This document shows, piece after piece, positions 1-7,379 of a stretch of 15,665 nt of DNA. Within the stretch, counting starts at the first letter, position 1, and every line of letters begins with the position of its first letter. Made by a program: the position numbers and the translations under genes. Under the pieces are notes generated by a model. That model worked only from the letters and a program-made list of their open reading frames with translations. It searched no databases and was not told where the DNA came from. The DNA is from a candidate division CSSED10-310 bacterium (GTDB lineage: Bacteria; CSSED10-310; JAFGDC01): assembly GCA_016932295.1 (NCBI GenBank), contig JAFGDC010000268.1, positions 1 to 15,665 on the forward strand, read 5' to 3'.

Positions 1-552
1 CTGGCGGCGGGGATGCTCCTCCTGCGCGGCGGAGCATCCCCTGAGCAGGACGGTGGCATCCAACGCCGGATCGCCACCATCGCTTCACTCGCAGACGATC
101 AGACGGTCAACGAAAGAGCCGCCATCTACCGGATCGGCGGCGAACTCATCCGCCGCCATCCGTTCATCGGCCTGGGAGCCGGCCGGTACAGGCAGGAAGT
201 GGCGGGACTCGCCCTGCTCGGATTACCGGAACTGGCGGTGAGAACGCATCTCCACAGCCTCTACCTGCAACTCGCAGCCGAACTGGGGCTCGCCGGTTTC
301 GTTGCCGGCGCCGCCTGGCTATTATGGGCGGTGCTGCCGATCGGACGGACGCTGAGGGAACCCGTCAGGGACCATGGGCATCTGCTGCTGGCGGTGGTCT
401 CGTTCGCCGTGGCGGCACATCTGGTTCATTCCTGCGTCGATGTATTCCTGTTCCGGGGTCTGCACCTGCTGTTCGGGATGTGGCTTGGCGGCGCCTGGAT
501 ACTGTCCCGCCAAGCGCCGGAAACGAGTGGCGGTGAGGTGGATGATGGCTGA
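1..552 (+). CDS. O-antigen ligase/polymerase family protein, C-terminal part (partial)
   Basis: The reading frame is open from the first base, so the N-terminus lies upstream; 183 residues are visible. Proteins of the O-antigen ligase/Wzy_C family are polytopic inner-membrane enzymes that polymerise or ligate lipid-linked glycans on the periplasmic side. The signature seen is an 'NERAAIYRIGG' segment, then 'HPFIGLGAGRY', then 'THLHSLYLQLAAELGLAGF', which resembles the family's periplasmic loop and the H-x-x-YLQ-x3-E-x-G-x-x-G motif. Two hydrophobic segments follow, at about residues 98-112 and 123-165. The stop overlaps the flippase start by a few bases. Context with a flippase and two glycosyltransferases supports a surface-polysaccharide role. 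Whether it is a polymerase or a ligase cannot be decided from this fragment. Confidence 0.8.
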   Translation: MAAGMLLLRGGASPEQDGGIQRRIATIASLADDQTVNERAAIYRIGGELIRRHPFIGLGAGRYRQEVAGLALLGLPELAVRTHLHSLYLQLAAELGLAGFVAGAAWLLWAVLPIGRTLREPVRDHGHLLLAVVSFAVAAHLVHSCVDVFLFRGLHLLFGMWLGGAWILSRQAPETSGGEVDDG

Positions 553-1804
553 GGCGGCCAGACCCGGTGCCGCCGGCCGGCTGGCCGGTGACTGGCTGAT
601 CAAGGGCGGCGGCGAGGCGCTCCGCAAGCTGCTCGGTTTCGCGCTCGCCACCATTGCTGGCCGGGCGCTGGGCGCTGGCGGATTCGGTGAGTATACCACC
701 GCCTTCACCCTCACCAACATGCTGGCACTGGTGGTGGATTTCGGCCTGAACACCGTGCTTGTCCGCGAGGTGGCCCGGGAGCGGCGACCGGCGGGACCGC
801 TGTTTACGACGGTATTATTGCTGAGGAGCGGCCTGGCGCTGGCGCTCGGCGCCGGCCTGATCGCGGTTGCCGCAATGCTGCGGCTGCCCCCTCGCACGGC
901 ATGGACCCTTTATGCGCTCACCGGGTTCTGGATCTTCAGCATCGGGGGCGAAACAGCCGCGGCGGTTTTCGCCGGGCAGCGGCAGTTCCAGCGGGAAGCG
1001 GTGGTATTGATCAGTCAGAAGCTGCTCCTGGCGCTGGCCGGCGGAATGATCCTGGGAATCGGCTGGGGCATGATACCCTTCATCGCCGTCCATCCTCTCA
1101 CCGCCGCCGCGGCGCTGGTGATCGCAATCCTGTACGCGCGGCGCTCCGGGATCGCCTTCACGCGCCCGGACCGCGCCATGTTCCGCTATTTTCTTGCCGA
1201 GTCCTTCCCACTGGCGCTGTCCATGGCGTTCACCCTCCTCTATTTCAAGGTGGATATCCTGGTGCTGAGATGGTGGAGCGGCGCCGAGACGGTCGGCTAT
1301 TACGGCGCCGCGTACCGGGTCATGGAACTGGCCATGGCCTTGCCCGCCACGATCAACGCGGTATTGTTTCCCCGCATTGCCAGACGGGCCGCGACCGGCT
1401 CGCTGCGCCCGGTGTTGAAAATCTGGCTGCCGGCCGCCGGGTTACTGGGCATGGCGACCGCGGCGATCCTGGCGGGATTGGCCCGACCGCTGGTGATCGT
1501 CATCTTCGGTACCGCCTTCCAGCCCTCCGCCCGGTTGCTGGTCCTGCTGGCGCCGGCGCTCGGACTCATCTTCTGCAATTTCCCGGTGATGTACTCACTC
1601 ATCGCCATCGGCCGGCAACGCCTGAACGCAACACTCTCGGCGCTCTGCCTGGGGATCAACCTGCTGTTGAACCTGGTGGCGATCCCCTTCTATGGAGCCG
1701 CCGGTGCGGCGGTGACGACCGTTGTCACCGAACTGGTGCTGTGCGCAGCCGGCTTGTATTTCCTCGGCGAGTTCACTAAGGTGCGCCGGAAGGAGAACTC
1801 ATGA
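542..1804 (+). CDS. Wzx-type polysaccharide flippase (MOP superfamily)
   Basis: This is a 420-residue polytopic membrane protein. It starts at the ATG at 542 (or the adjacent ATG at 545), behind a GGTGAGGTGG ribosome site and overlapping the end of the preceding gene. The open frame extends further upstream, but that part only reads the ligase gene in another frame. The order resembles Wzx/MATE-like proteins: 'GDWLIKGGGEALRKLLGF', then 'ARALGAGGFGEYTTAF'-like residues ('GRALGAGGFGEY' is what is seen), then about a dozen hydrophobic helices. The central motif 'YFKVDILVLRWWSG' followed by 'VGYYGAAYRVME' is highly typical. The family moves undecaprenyl-diphosphate-linked oligosaccharides from the cytoplasmic to the periplasmic face. 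The stop (TGA at 1802-1804) overlaps the next start as ATGA, suggesting translational coupling. Confidence 0.88.
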   Translation: MMAEAARPGAAGRLAGDWLIKGGGEALRKLLGFALATIAGRALGAGGFGEYTTAFTLTNMLALVVDFGLNTVLVREVARERRPAGPLFTTVLLLRSGLALALGAGLIAVAAMLRLPPRTAWTLYALTGFWIFSIGGETAAAVFAGQRQFQREAVVLISQKLLLALAGGMILGIGWGMIPFIAVHPLTAAAALVIAILYARRSGIAFTRPDRAMFRYFLAESFPLALSMAFTLLYFKVDILVLRWWSGAETVGYYGAAYRVMELAMALPATINAVLFPRIARRAATGSLRPVLKIWLPAAGLLGMATAAILAGLARPLVIVIFGTAFQPSARLLVLLAPALGLIFCNFPVMYSLIAIGRQRLNATLSALCLGINLLLNLVAIPFYGAAGAAVTTVVTELVLCAAGLYFLGEFTKVRRKENS

Positions 1805-2730
1805 CTGGCGACGACATGACCGGCCGGCCGCTTGTTTCCGTGGTGGTGCCGACCAGAAACCGCTGGGAGGCACTGGACCGTTGCCTGTCCGCCTTGTTGG
1901 TCCAGGATTGGCCCGTTGACCGGTTCGAGGTGATAGTGGTGAACGACGGCGGCACGGACGGCACCGGCCGTGTGCTGGCCAGGCGTGCCGGCGGGGCGCC
2001 TCGACTGCGCTGTATCCATGCCGGCGGCCGCGGACCCGCGGCGGCGCGCAATGCCGGTATCCGGTCGGCGCGCGGAACGATAGTCGCCTTCACCGACGAC
2101 GACTGCATACCTGACCCGGACTGGCTTCGCATGATCGCCGAACGGCTCGAACGGGCTGACCTGGTGGGCGTGGGAGGCCTGACCTATTCGGATCCGGATT
2201 CAATTACACCCTTTACCCACCAGGTCGAGGATGCGCATCCTTACAGTTTTCCAACCTGCAACGTCGCCTATCGGCGCGAGGCACTGGCGGCGGCAGGTGG
2301 GTTCGACGAGGACTATCCGCACCCGTACAACGAGGACTGGGACCTCGTCTTTGCCATGCAGCGCATAGGCGTCATCGCCTATGAGCCATTCATGCGGGTC
2401 CGCCACCCCCCGCGGCCGGTCACTTTCATGCACGAGCTGTCGCGGCTGCGCTACCTGGCCAGCGAGTTCCGGCTGTTCACCAAGTACAGGGAGCAGTATC
2501 GCGCCTCGGTGCACCGGCATCCCTGGCGGGTGATCCTGTATCATCACGGCCTCGTGCAGCCGGTGCTACGGCTCGTCCGCCATGGCCGGAGAGCGGCGCG
2601 TCATCCATGGCTCTTCATCCGGCTGCTGGCGCTGCTGATCATCGAGCGCCTCTACCTGCTCTGGTTACTGCCCGGCTTCATCAATCACGACAGACGCGAA
2701 CGGGAGAGGACGGTGACTTCATGCACATAG
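1801..2730 (+). CDS. GT2-family glycosyltransferase with C-terminal membrane-associated segment
   Basis: This is a 309-residue GT-A fold transferase of the family-2 type. It starts at ATG 1801, overlapping the flippase stop; ATG 1816 is an alternative. The N-terminus 'VSVVVPTRNR' (about 12-21) opens the nucleotide-binding fold, and D49 in 'VVNDGGTDGT' is the usual nucleotide-binding aspartate. 'FTDDDC' (97-102) carries the DxD metal and sugar-nucleotide motif. 'NEDWDL' (177-182) matches the catalytic ED-[W/x] motif. 'GGFDEDYPHPYNEDWD'-type spacing is standard for GT2 enzymes. Residues 268-292 form a hydrophobic stretch that may anchor it to the inner membrane. It probably adds a sugar to a lipid-linked polysaccharide intermediate; donor and acceptor cannot be read from sequence. 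Confidence 0.88.
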   Translation: MTGDDMTGRPLVSVVVPTRNRWEALDRCLSALLVQDWPVDRFEVIVVNDGGTDGTGRVLARRAGGAPRLRCIHAGGRGPAAARNAGIRSARGTIVAFTDDDCIPDPDWLRMIAERLERADLVGVGGLTYSDPDSITPFTHQVEDAHPYSFPTCNVAYRREALAAAGGFDEDYPHPYNEDWDLVFAMQRIGVIAYEPFMRVRHPPRPVTFMHELSRLRYLASEFRLFTKYREQYRASVHRHPWRVILYHHGLVQPVLRLVRHGRRAARHPWLFIRLLALLIIERLYLLWLLPGFINHDRRERERTVTSCT

Positions 2731-3839
2731 CCATCGATGCACGCCGTTACGACTCCGGAATGTGGATCTACCTGTCCAGCCTGATTCATCACCTGCAGGA
2801 TATCGACACGAGCAGCGAATACACGCTCATCGCCCATGCCGATAAAATGAAGGAATTCCATATCCATGCCACGAATTTCCATGTCATGCCCACCGACGTG
2901 GCCATAGAGAATCACCTGAGCGGAGAATGGATGCGGCACGTAGTGCTGCCACGCCGGCTGCTGGCGAGGGGAGTGGAGGTCTTCCACGATCCCGGCTACT
3001 TCCTTCCGGTGCTGGGCGGCAGGCTCCGCAAGGTGGTCACCTTTCACGACATGGTCCCATTCCTGCACCAGGAGACCAACAGCCGGAAATTCTTCACCTA
3101 CATGCGCTCGGTTATGCGGGTGAGCGCCCGAATCGCCGACGTGATCATCGCCGATTCGCTGAACACCAAGCAGGATATCATAAGGATCCTGAATGTTCCC
3201 GAGCGCAAGATCGAAGTCATCTATCTGGCCGCTCGTGAACTCTTTCAGCCCCTCGATGATTGCGATCGCATCCACGCCGCCTGTCGGAAGATCGGATTGG
3301 CAGGCCCCTATATCCTCAATGTCGGCACTATCGAACCCCGCAAGAACATCCCGCGCCTCCTGGAAGCCTTCCACCACCTCCGAAAGACATGTTCCATCCC
3401 CCACAAGCTGGTCATCGTGGGACCCATGGGCTGGCTCTATAAACCAGTGCAGCACAAAATCCATCGACTGGGACTGGACAAACACGTGCTGCTCCCGGGG
3501 TACGTCGAAGACAACGACCTGGTGTCGTTATACAATGGGACTGACCTCTTCATTTTCCCATCTCTTTACGAGGGTTTCGGACTGCCGCCGCTGGAAGCCA
3601 TCGCCTGCGGTGCACCGGTGGCCGCCTCCAACACCTCCTGCCTGCCGGAGATACTTGGTGATGCCGCCGTTTACTTCGATCCCTATGATCCCGACCAGAT
3701 CACGAGCGCCATCATGCAGATCATTCACCAGCCTCGGTTCGCCGGTGAACTGCGCCGGCGGGGACCGCTGCGGGCCGCCAATTTCACCTGGCGACGCACC
3801 GCGGAACTCACCATGCGGATCTACCAGAATATTTCCTGA
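2721..3839 (+). CDS. GT4-family glycosyltransferase
   Basis: This is a 372-residue GT-B fold enzyme. ATG 2721 overlaps the last ten bases of the GT2 gene; a longer frame from 2607 only reads that gene out of frame. The C-terminal nucleotide-sugar domain is clear: '[18 protein letters not shown]' (200-217, with R207/K208 contacting the donor phosphates), 'VIVGPMGW', '[19 protein letters not shown]', then '[17 protein letters not shown]', in which E284 and E292 form the EX7E motif of retaining GT4 enzymes. The N-terminal domain begins '[10 protein letters not shown]' and then '[10 protein letters not shown]', where most relatives have a G-x-G-R/T-Y loop. It likely transfers mannose or a similar sugar during repeat-unit assembly in the cytoplasm. 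It is the last gene of the run; the next gene is 113 bases away. Confidence 0.9.
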   Translation: MHIAIDARRYDSGMWIYLSSLIHHLQDIDTSSEYTLIAHADKMKEFHIHATNFHVMPTDVAIENHLSGEWMRHVVLPRRLLARGVEVFHDPGYFLPVLGGRLRKVVTFHDMVPFLHQETNSRKFFTYMRSVMRVSARIADVIIADSLNTKQDIIRILNVPERKIEVIYLAARELFQPLDDCDRIHAACRKIGLAGPYILNVGTIEPRKNIPRLLEAFHHLRKTCSIPHKLVIVGPMGWLYKPVQHKIHRLGLDKHVLLPGYVEDNDLVSLYNGTDLFIFPSLYEGFGLPPLEAIACGAPVAASNTSCLPEILGDAAVYFDPYDPDQITSAIMQIIHQPRFAGELRRRGPLRAANFTWRRTAELTMRIYQNIS

Positions 3840-3894
3840 CGGTCACCGGCCGCCGCGCCAGACAGCTCCACCCGAATCAAAAACTCACGGATCT

Positions 3895-3923
3895 TTTACT
3901 CCTGCTCCATTGTTCAATAGAAT
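3895..3923 (+). promoter_or_regulatory. Putative sigma70-type promoter of the response-regulator gene
   Basis: TTTACT at 3895-3900 and TAGAAT at 3918-3923 are separated by exactly 17 bases, in an AT-richer stretch between the glycan genes and the receiver gene. They match the -35 and -10 consensus at four and five of six positions. An AAGGAG ribosome site follows at about 3939-3944, eight bases before the ATG at 3953. This suggests the receiver protein is transcribed separately from the glycan operon. The call rests on hexamer resemblance only. Confidence 0.4.
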
Positions 3924-3952
3924 GATAGTAGGGTCAACCAAGGAGAACCCAG

Positions 3953-4312
3953 ATGGCCAAGATACTGCTGGTCGATGACAACGAGGACATCCGGAGACTC
4001 TGTGGTCATCTCCTCAGGAAGCAGGGGCATGACGTCCTGCTCGCCCTCGATGGAGAAGATGCCCTCCGGCATGCGACCAGGGACAATCCGGACCTCGTCA
4101 TCATGGACATCAATCTGCCCGGTGAAAACGGTCTGACCGCGATGGGAAGACTGCTCAAGAGACGGCGCGTACCGGTGATCATTTTCACCGCCTTTCCAAC
4201 TTACAAACAGGAAATGTTGAGTTGGGCGGCGGATGATTTCGTGGTCAAATCGCCCGATCTTGCGGAACTCAAGCACGCGGTGGCAAGGATTCTGGAAAGG
4301 AGTCAGAACTGA
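3953..4312 (+). CDS. Single-domain response regulator (CheY-like receiver)
   Basis: This 119-residue protein consists only of a receiver domain; no DNA-binding or enzymatic output domain follows. The acidic pocket is D8-D9 in 'ILLVDDNED', the phospho-acceptor is D52 in 'LVIMDINLPGENG', the switch threonine is T79 in 'VIIFTAF', and the conserved lysine is K99 in 'DFVVKSPD'. All key residues of a phosphorylatable receiver are present. Such proteins act by phosphorylation-dependent protein-protein contact or as phosphorelay intermediates. No histidine kinase lies in the window, so its partner is unknown. It has a strong ribosome site (AAGGAG) and probably its own promoter. Its position between glycan genes and a GT-C membrane protein could hint at control of surface-glycan production, but that is only inference. 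Confidence 0.93.
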   Translation: MAKILLVDDNEDIRRLCGHLLRKQGHDVLLALDGEDALRHATRDNPDLVIMDINLPGENGLTAMGRLLKRRRVPVIIFTAFPTYKQEMLSWAADDFVVKSPDLAELKHAVARILERSQN

Positions 4313-4475
4313 TTCACCGGCGGCGGGCACGCGGGTGGCGATGGGAAGACAGCCGTGTTCCAGCGGGCCATATGCAATCCGCCGCGCGCCGCGCCTGATC
4401 ATATTCGCCCAATCCTCACCGAATCGTGCACATCCCGGAGAGACAGAGGAACGATCCCGCGCCGAAGAAGTCTGG

Positions 4476-4504
4476 TTAACAACGATGTCGCGCTCTGGTA
4501 GCAT
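4476..4504 (+). promoter_or_regulatory. Putative promoter of the GT-C-like gene
   Basis: TTAACA (4476-4481), 17 bases, then TAGCAT (4499-4504), preceded by an extended -10 TG (TGG at 4496-4498). This is a reasonable sigma70-like promoter about 55 bases upstream of the ATG at 4559. It lies in a 246-base gap that otherwise shows no coding or repeat signal. It is supported by hexamer match and spacing only. Confidence 0.45.
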
Positions 4505-4558
4505 AGTTTTCCAACGATACGGCGCTGCCGCGGGCCTGGCGGCGGAGCAGGAAGGTGC

Positions 4559-6046
4559 ATGAGAAGGAGAACCATCGCCATCGTGCTGATCGCAGCGGCC
4601 CTTGCCCTGCTTGTTGAAGCCCGGTCCACCTTTCGCATGGCGTTCGACATCGAGGTGCTCAACAATTTCATCGAGCCCATCCATCACGGCACCATCGGCG
4701 AATCGACCTGGACCTGGGTTTTCGGCGATATACCGGGCCGCGGCCACTACTTCCGACCCACCAGCCCGCTTCTGTATCTGGCGACCTATCCCGTGTTCGG
4801 TATCAACTACGGCCCCTATAAACTGGTGCTGCTGGCGCTGCATATCGGGGTGGCGCTGCTGGTCTTCAGCTTGGCCGGCACCATGTTCGGCGACCGCTCG
4901 AGCGCTTGGTTCGGCGCGATGATCATGCTGTTATGGCCGCCGAACATGGGTACCGTGGTCTGGCTCAACGGGGACGAGGAATTGCTGCTGGGAGTGTCGC
5001 AGCTTCTCTGCCTGGCGGCGTACGCCCGGCTTGTACGGACAGGCAGGCGGGCCGGCGGCGCCACCGTTATCGGCATGGCTGGCTTCCTGTTCGCCTTATG
5101 TTCGAAGGAATCAGCACTCGCCATTCCACTGCTGCTCGCACTGATCGAGCTCTCGATGCGGAACGAAGGAACCCGCGACTGCCTGCGCCTCAGGGAACGC
5201 CTGCTCCGGATCGCGCCATTCGGATTCATGGCGGCGGCCTACCTGGTGCTTCGTTTCGTCTCGTGGGGTCATGCAGTAGGGTATGAAGTAGCCGGAACCA
5301 GCGTTCACGCCCATTTCGGATGGTTCATCATCCCTCGTCTCGGTGAAAATCTGATGGCATCGTTCGGCATACAGTGGCTGAACAGAAGCCCGTGGCTGCT
5401 GCTGGCGGCGGTCGTCCCGCTGGCGGCGGCATTGGCATCGAAACGCCGCGGCGTCCGGTTCGGAGCCTGGTATTACCTCATCTGCGTTCTGCCATTCCTC
5501 AACATCCCGGTACGGGACATCCGCCTTTATGTTCCCAGCGCGGGTATCAGCATCGCCCTCGGTTCACTGGGAGCCGACGCATGGCGCGCGATCCCGCGGG
5601 GGACTGGCCGCAAGATTGCCCACGCCGTTCTGATCGCCGGGATGCTGCTGTTCGTTACCTGGGGACATCATCATGCCATCGACCGGCACCAGCGGCTCCT
5701 CAAGAAGACCGCCATGAGCTACGGCGTGCGCCATCTGGCGCCGGAACCAGGGAGCGGCGAGCGGTTGATCGTGGTGGACACCACCAGGCCACGCGCGGAC
5801 CAGATGCAAAAATCGAAGCACAAACTCAGCCAGCAAACTGGTTCGCTGGAAGACCGCCTGCGCCGCCTGATCTTTTCCAAGGACGTCAACGACAGGATCA
5901 GGATCGTCCCCCAGTATGAATTGGACCAATGGCTGCAACAGCCGCGGACGAAGTTCTACCTGATGTATCGGGAACGGCTGGTCCCCTTGACCAGGAAACA
6001 ACTGGTGCTGATCAAAACCGCGCAGGATATGCAAATCCCCCGCTGA
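4559..6046 (+). CDS. Polytopic GT-C/TMTC-like membrane protein with soluble C-terminal tail
   Basis: This 495-residue protein has a hydrophobic first helix (7-19), a periplasmic loop, and about ten further membrane segments up to residue 368, followed by a charged tail of about 125 residues. Several features recall the GT-C superfamily as seen in TMTC/PMT-like proteins, which transfer sugar from a polyprenyl-phosphate donor outside the membrane. These are acidic D30 in the first loop ('MAFDIEVLNNF'), 'GHYFRPTSPLLYLATYPVFG' (62-81, the YRP-type motif), 'FALCSKESALAIPLLL' (178-193, the K-E-S motif) and 'RLYVPSAGISIALG' (322-335, compare RYLYLPS). The TPR repeats common in TMTC relatives are absent. 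The tail (about 372-495) has no motif I recognise. The ribosome site is GCAGGAAGG before ATG 4559. Function as a glycosyltransferase is likely but unproven. Confidence 0.65.
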   Translation: MRRRTIAIVLIAAALALLVEARSTFRMAFDIEVLNNFIEPIHHGTIGESTWTWVFGDIPGRGHYFRPTSPLLYLATYPVFGINYGPYKLVLLALHIGVALLVFSLAGTMFGDRSSAWFGAMIMLLWPPNMGTVVWLNGDEELLLGVSQLLCLAAYARLVRTGRRAGGATVIGMAGFLFALCSKESALAIPLLLALIELSMRNEGTRDCLRLRERLLRIAPFGFMAAAYLVLRFVSWGHAVGYEVAGTSVHAHFGWFIIPRLGENLMASFGIQWLNRSPWLLLAAVVPLAAALASKRRGVRFGAWYYLICVLPFLNIPVRDIRLYVPSAGISIALGSLGADAWRAIPRGTGRKIAHAVLIAGMLLFVTWGHHHAIDRHQRLLKKTAMSYGVRHLAPEPGSGERLIVVDTTRPRADQMQKSKHKLSQQTGSLEDRLRRLIFSKDVNDRIRIVPQYELDQWLQQPRTKFYLMYRERLVPLTRKQLVLIKTAQDMQIPR

Positions 6047-6067
6047 ATTTAGTATCTTATCAAATCC

Positions 6068-6289
6068 ATGGAGCATTCCCGCCATTCCTTTCACCACGAT
6101 GGCAGCAGATGCCGGCGACGGGTGACGGCTGTCAGGCGGTGTCGATTACACCATTCAGAAACTGCCGTTGACCGCCTCGGAGAATGGAGGCGGGGGATTC
6201 GGGCGGGTTCGAATCCCCTTTACCAGGGAACCGGCGCGTGCGATCATGTAACGCGGCGGCATTGCCATGAACCCATGGAGGAACGATGA
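6068..6289 (+). other. Possible His/Arg-rich leader ORF overlapping the hisC-like start
   Basis: A 73-codon ATG frame starts 21 bases after the GT-C gene, and its TGA (6287-6289) overlaps the next ATG (6286) as ATGA. The first ten codons read 'MEHSRHSFHH', with four histidines, and later codons add five more His and many Arg. A His-rich leader before a histidinol-phosphate-aminotransferase-like gene recalls his-operon leader peptides, and the ATGA overlap would allow translational coupling. Against it: there is no recognisable ribosome site before 6068, the composition is Arg-rich like an out-of-frame reading of GC-rich DNA, and no intrinsic terminator is evident. It is listed as a candidate, not as an established gene. 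Confidence 0.25.
6134..6218 (+). promoter_or_regulatory. Structured leader of the hisC-like gene with mutually exclusive hairpins
   Basis: Three perfect inverted repeats lie head to tail. GGTGT/ACACC (6138-6142 with 6148-6152, loop 5). CCGCCTC/GAGGCGG (6172-6178 with 6187-6193, loop 8). GGGGATTCG/CGAATCCCC (6193-6201 with 6210-6218, loop 8). The segment ACCGCCT (6171-6177) can alternatively pair perfectly with AGGCGGT (6134-6140), which would break the first two hairpins. Such competing pairing is the hallmark of attenuators and switches. The last hairpin ends 67 bases before the ATG and has only TTT after it, so it is not a classic intrinsic terminator. Function is inferred only. Confidence 0.35.
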
Positions 6290-7323
6290 TCGATCGATTT
6301 ATCAGGTCCGACCTGCCCGGAGGGGCACCCTTCACCGTCTCCCAGAAACCGTACCGAGCCAAGATGGATCAGAACGAAAGTCCATTCGATCTGCCTGCCG
6401 GCGTGAAGGCGGCGATCATGGACGAACTCCGGGACACGGCCTGGAATCGCTATCCGCAGCCGGCGGCGTACCAGGAGGCCAAGCGGCGGGCGGCGCTCGC
6501 GCTGGGGGTCGCTCCGGAGCAACTGGCAATCACCGTGGGCTGTGACCAAGCCATCCAGGGCGCCCATTGGCTGGCGGGTGGCTGCGGGCGCTCCGCCGTG
6601 GTGTTCGAACCCACCTATCCGATGCTCTACCATGCCGCACTGCTGGCCGGCACCTCGGTCACCCGCGTCATGGCGGGTCCGGCATATGATATCGATCCGT
6701 CATCGTTCGACGGTCATGACCTGATCCTCATCGCCGCGCCCAACAATCCCACCGGTGGACTGCCATCACCCAAGCTTATCGACAATGCGCTCGGTCATAA
6801 TGCCCTCGTGATGATCGACGAAGCGTACTATGACATTTCAGGAGTCACGTACACGCACCTGCTGGCGGACCATCCGAACCTCTATATCGGCCGTTCCTGT
6901 TCAAAGTCACTGCTGGCCGGAATGCGACTGGGCTTCGCCCTGGGTCATCCCACCCTCATCACCGCGCTGGAAAACCTGCTCACCGCCCCTTATCACCTCA
7001 GCACCATGCAGCTCATTCTCGCCTCCCACTACGGTTCGATCAGGCCCCATGTGGAAGAATGCACCCGGTGCATCAGGGCGGAGCGAACCCGCCTGGCGAC
7101 GGCGCTGAAGGATCTCGGGATAAAAGTCTATCCATCCGCCGCCAATTTCATCATGTTCGAGATGGATAAGCCGGGGGCGGCCTTCGAAACATTGGCGGAC
7201 AGGGGTATCAGGCTTCGCAACCTGACCCAGCTCCGCGGCCTGGAGAGACATCTCCGGGTCACGGTGGCCGCCAGGGAAGAAAACGACCTTTTCCTTGAGA
7301 CACTCCGGGAATTGTTGGATTGA
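6286..7323 (+). CDS. HisC-like class I/II PLP-dependent aminotransferase
   Basis: This is a 345-residue fold-type I PLP enzyme closest in style to histidinol-phosphate aminotransferase, which makes L-histidinol phosphate from imidazole-acetol phosphate and glutamate. The family motifs appear in order: 'KMDQNESPFDLP' (26-37, compare LDxNENP), 'NRYPQP' (54-59, Y56 contacting the partner-subunit cofactor), 'APNNPTGG' (151-158), 'MIDEAYYD' (176-183, with D178 binding the pyridine nitrogen and Y181 the 3'-oxygen), and 'SCSKSLLAGMRLGF' (204-217, with K207 as the Schiff-base lysine and R214). 'HLRVTVAAREEND' (322-334) holds the carboxylate-binding R324. The lysine loop is one residue shorter than the usual SK-x3-LAG. 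No other his gene is near, so it could be an aromatic or other HisC-family aminotransferase. The ribosome site GGAGG (6277-6281) sits close to the ATG. Confidence 0.85.
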   Translation: MIDRFIRSDLPGGAPFTVSQKPYRAKMDQNESPFDLPAGVKAAIMDELRDTAWNRYPQPAAYQEAKRRAALALGVAPEQLAITVGCDQAIQGAHWLAGGCGRSAVVFEPTYPMLYHAALLAGTSVTRVMAGPAYDIDPSSFDGHDLILIAAPNNPTGGLPSPKLIDNALGHNALVMIDEAYYDISGVTYTHLLADHPNLYIGRSCSKSLLAGMRLGFALGHPTLITALENLLTAPYHLSTMQLILASHYGSIRPHVEECTRCIRAERTRLATALKDLGIKVYPSAANFIMFEMDKPGAAFETLADRGIRLRNLTQLRGLERHLRVTVAAREENDLFLETLRELLD

Positions 7324-7341
7324 GGAACGTTTCAGTCATAG

Positions 7342-7379
7342 TTGTTGACTAAACAATGGCCGGATCCCGTTATAAACGG
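7342..7379 (+). promoter_or_regulatory. Palindrome-rich promoter region of the macroglobulin gene
   Basis: TTGACT (7345-7350) and TATAAA (7371-7376) resemble -35 and -10 hexamers, but they are 20 bases apart, longer than ideal, which often marks an activator-dependent promoter. Each overlaps a small perfect palindrome: TTGTT-gacta-AACAA (7342-7356) and CCGTT-ATA-AACGG (7367-7379). These could be operators or simply chance. A 10-base palindrome GAGCATGCTC lies further down at 7410-7419. The distance from the -10 to the ATG at 7517 is about 140 bases. Confidence 0.35.

Noticed and set aside
374..541. Upstream extension of the flippase frame
   Set aside because: These 56 residues only read the ligase gene in another frame; ATG 542 has a ribosome site and the natural N-terminus.
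6207..6223. GGTTCGAATCCCC resembling a tRNA T-arm
   Set aside because: The flanking bases do not give a five-pair T-stem, no matching acceptor or anticodon arm lies upstream, and the bases are better explained by the 9-bp hairpin GGGGATTCG/CGAATCCCC.
6222..6240. AGGGAACCGGCGCG looks like a T-box antiterminator core (AGGGTGGNACCGCG)
   Set aside because: The match is poor, no terminator with a T-run or specifier stem was found, and the segment is short GC-rich sequence where chance resemblance is easy.
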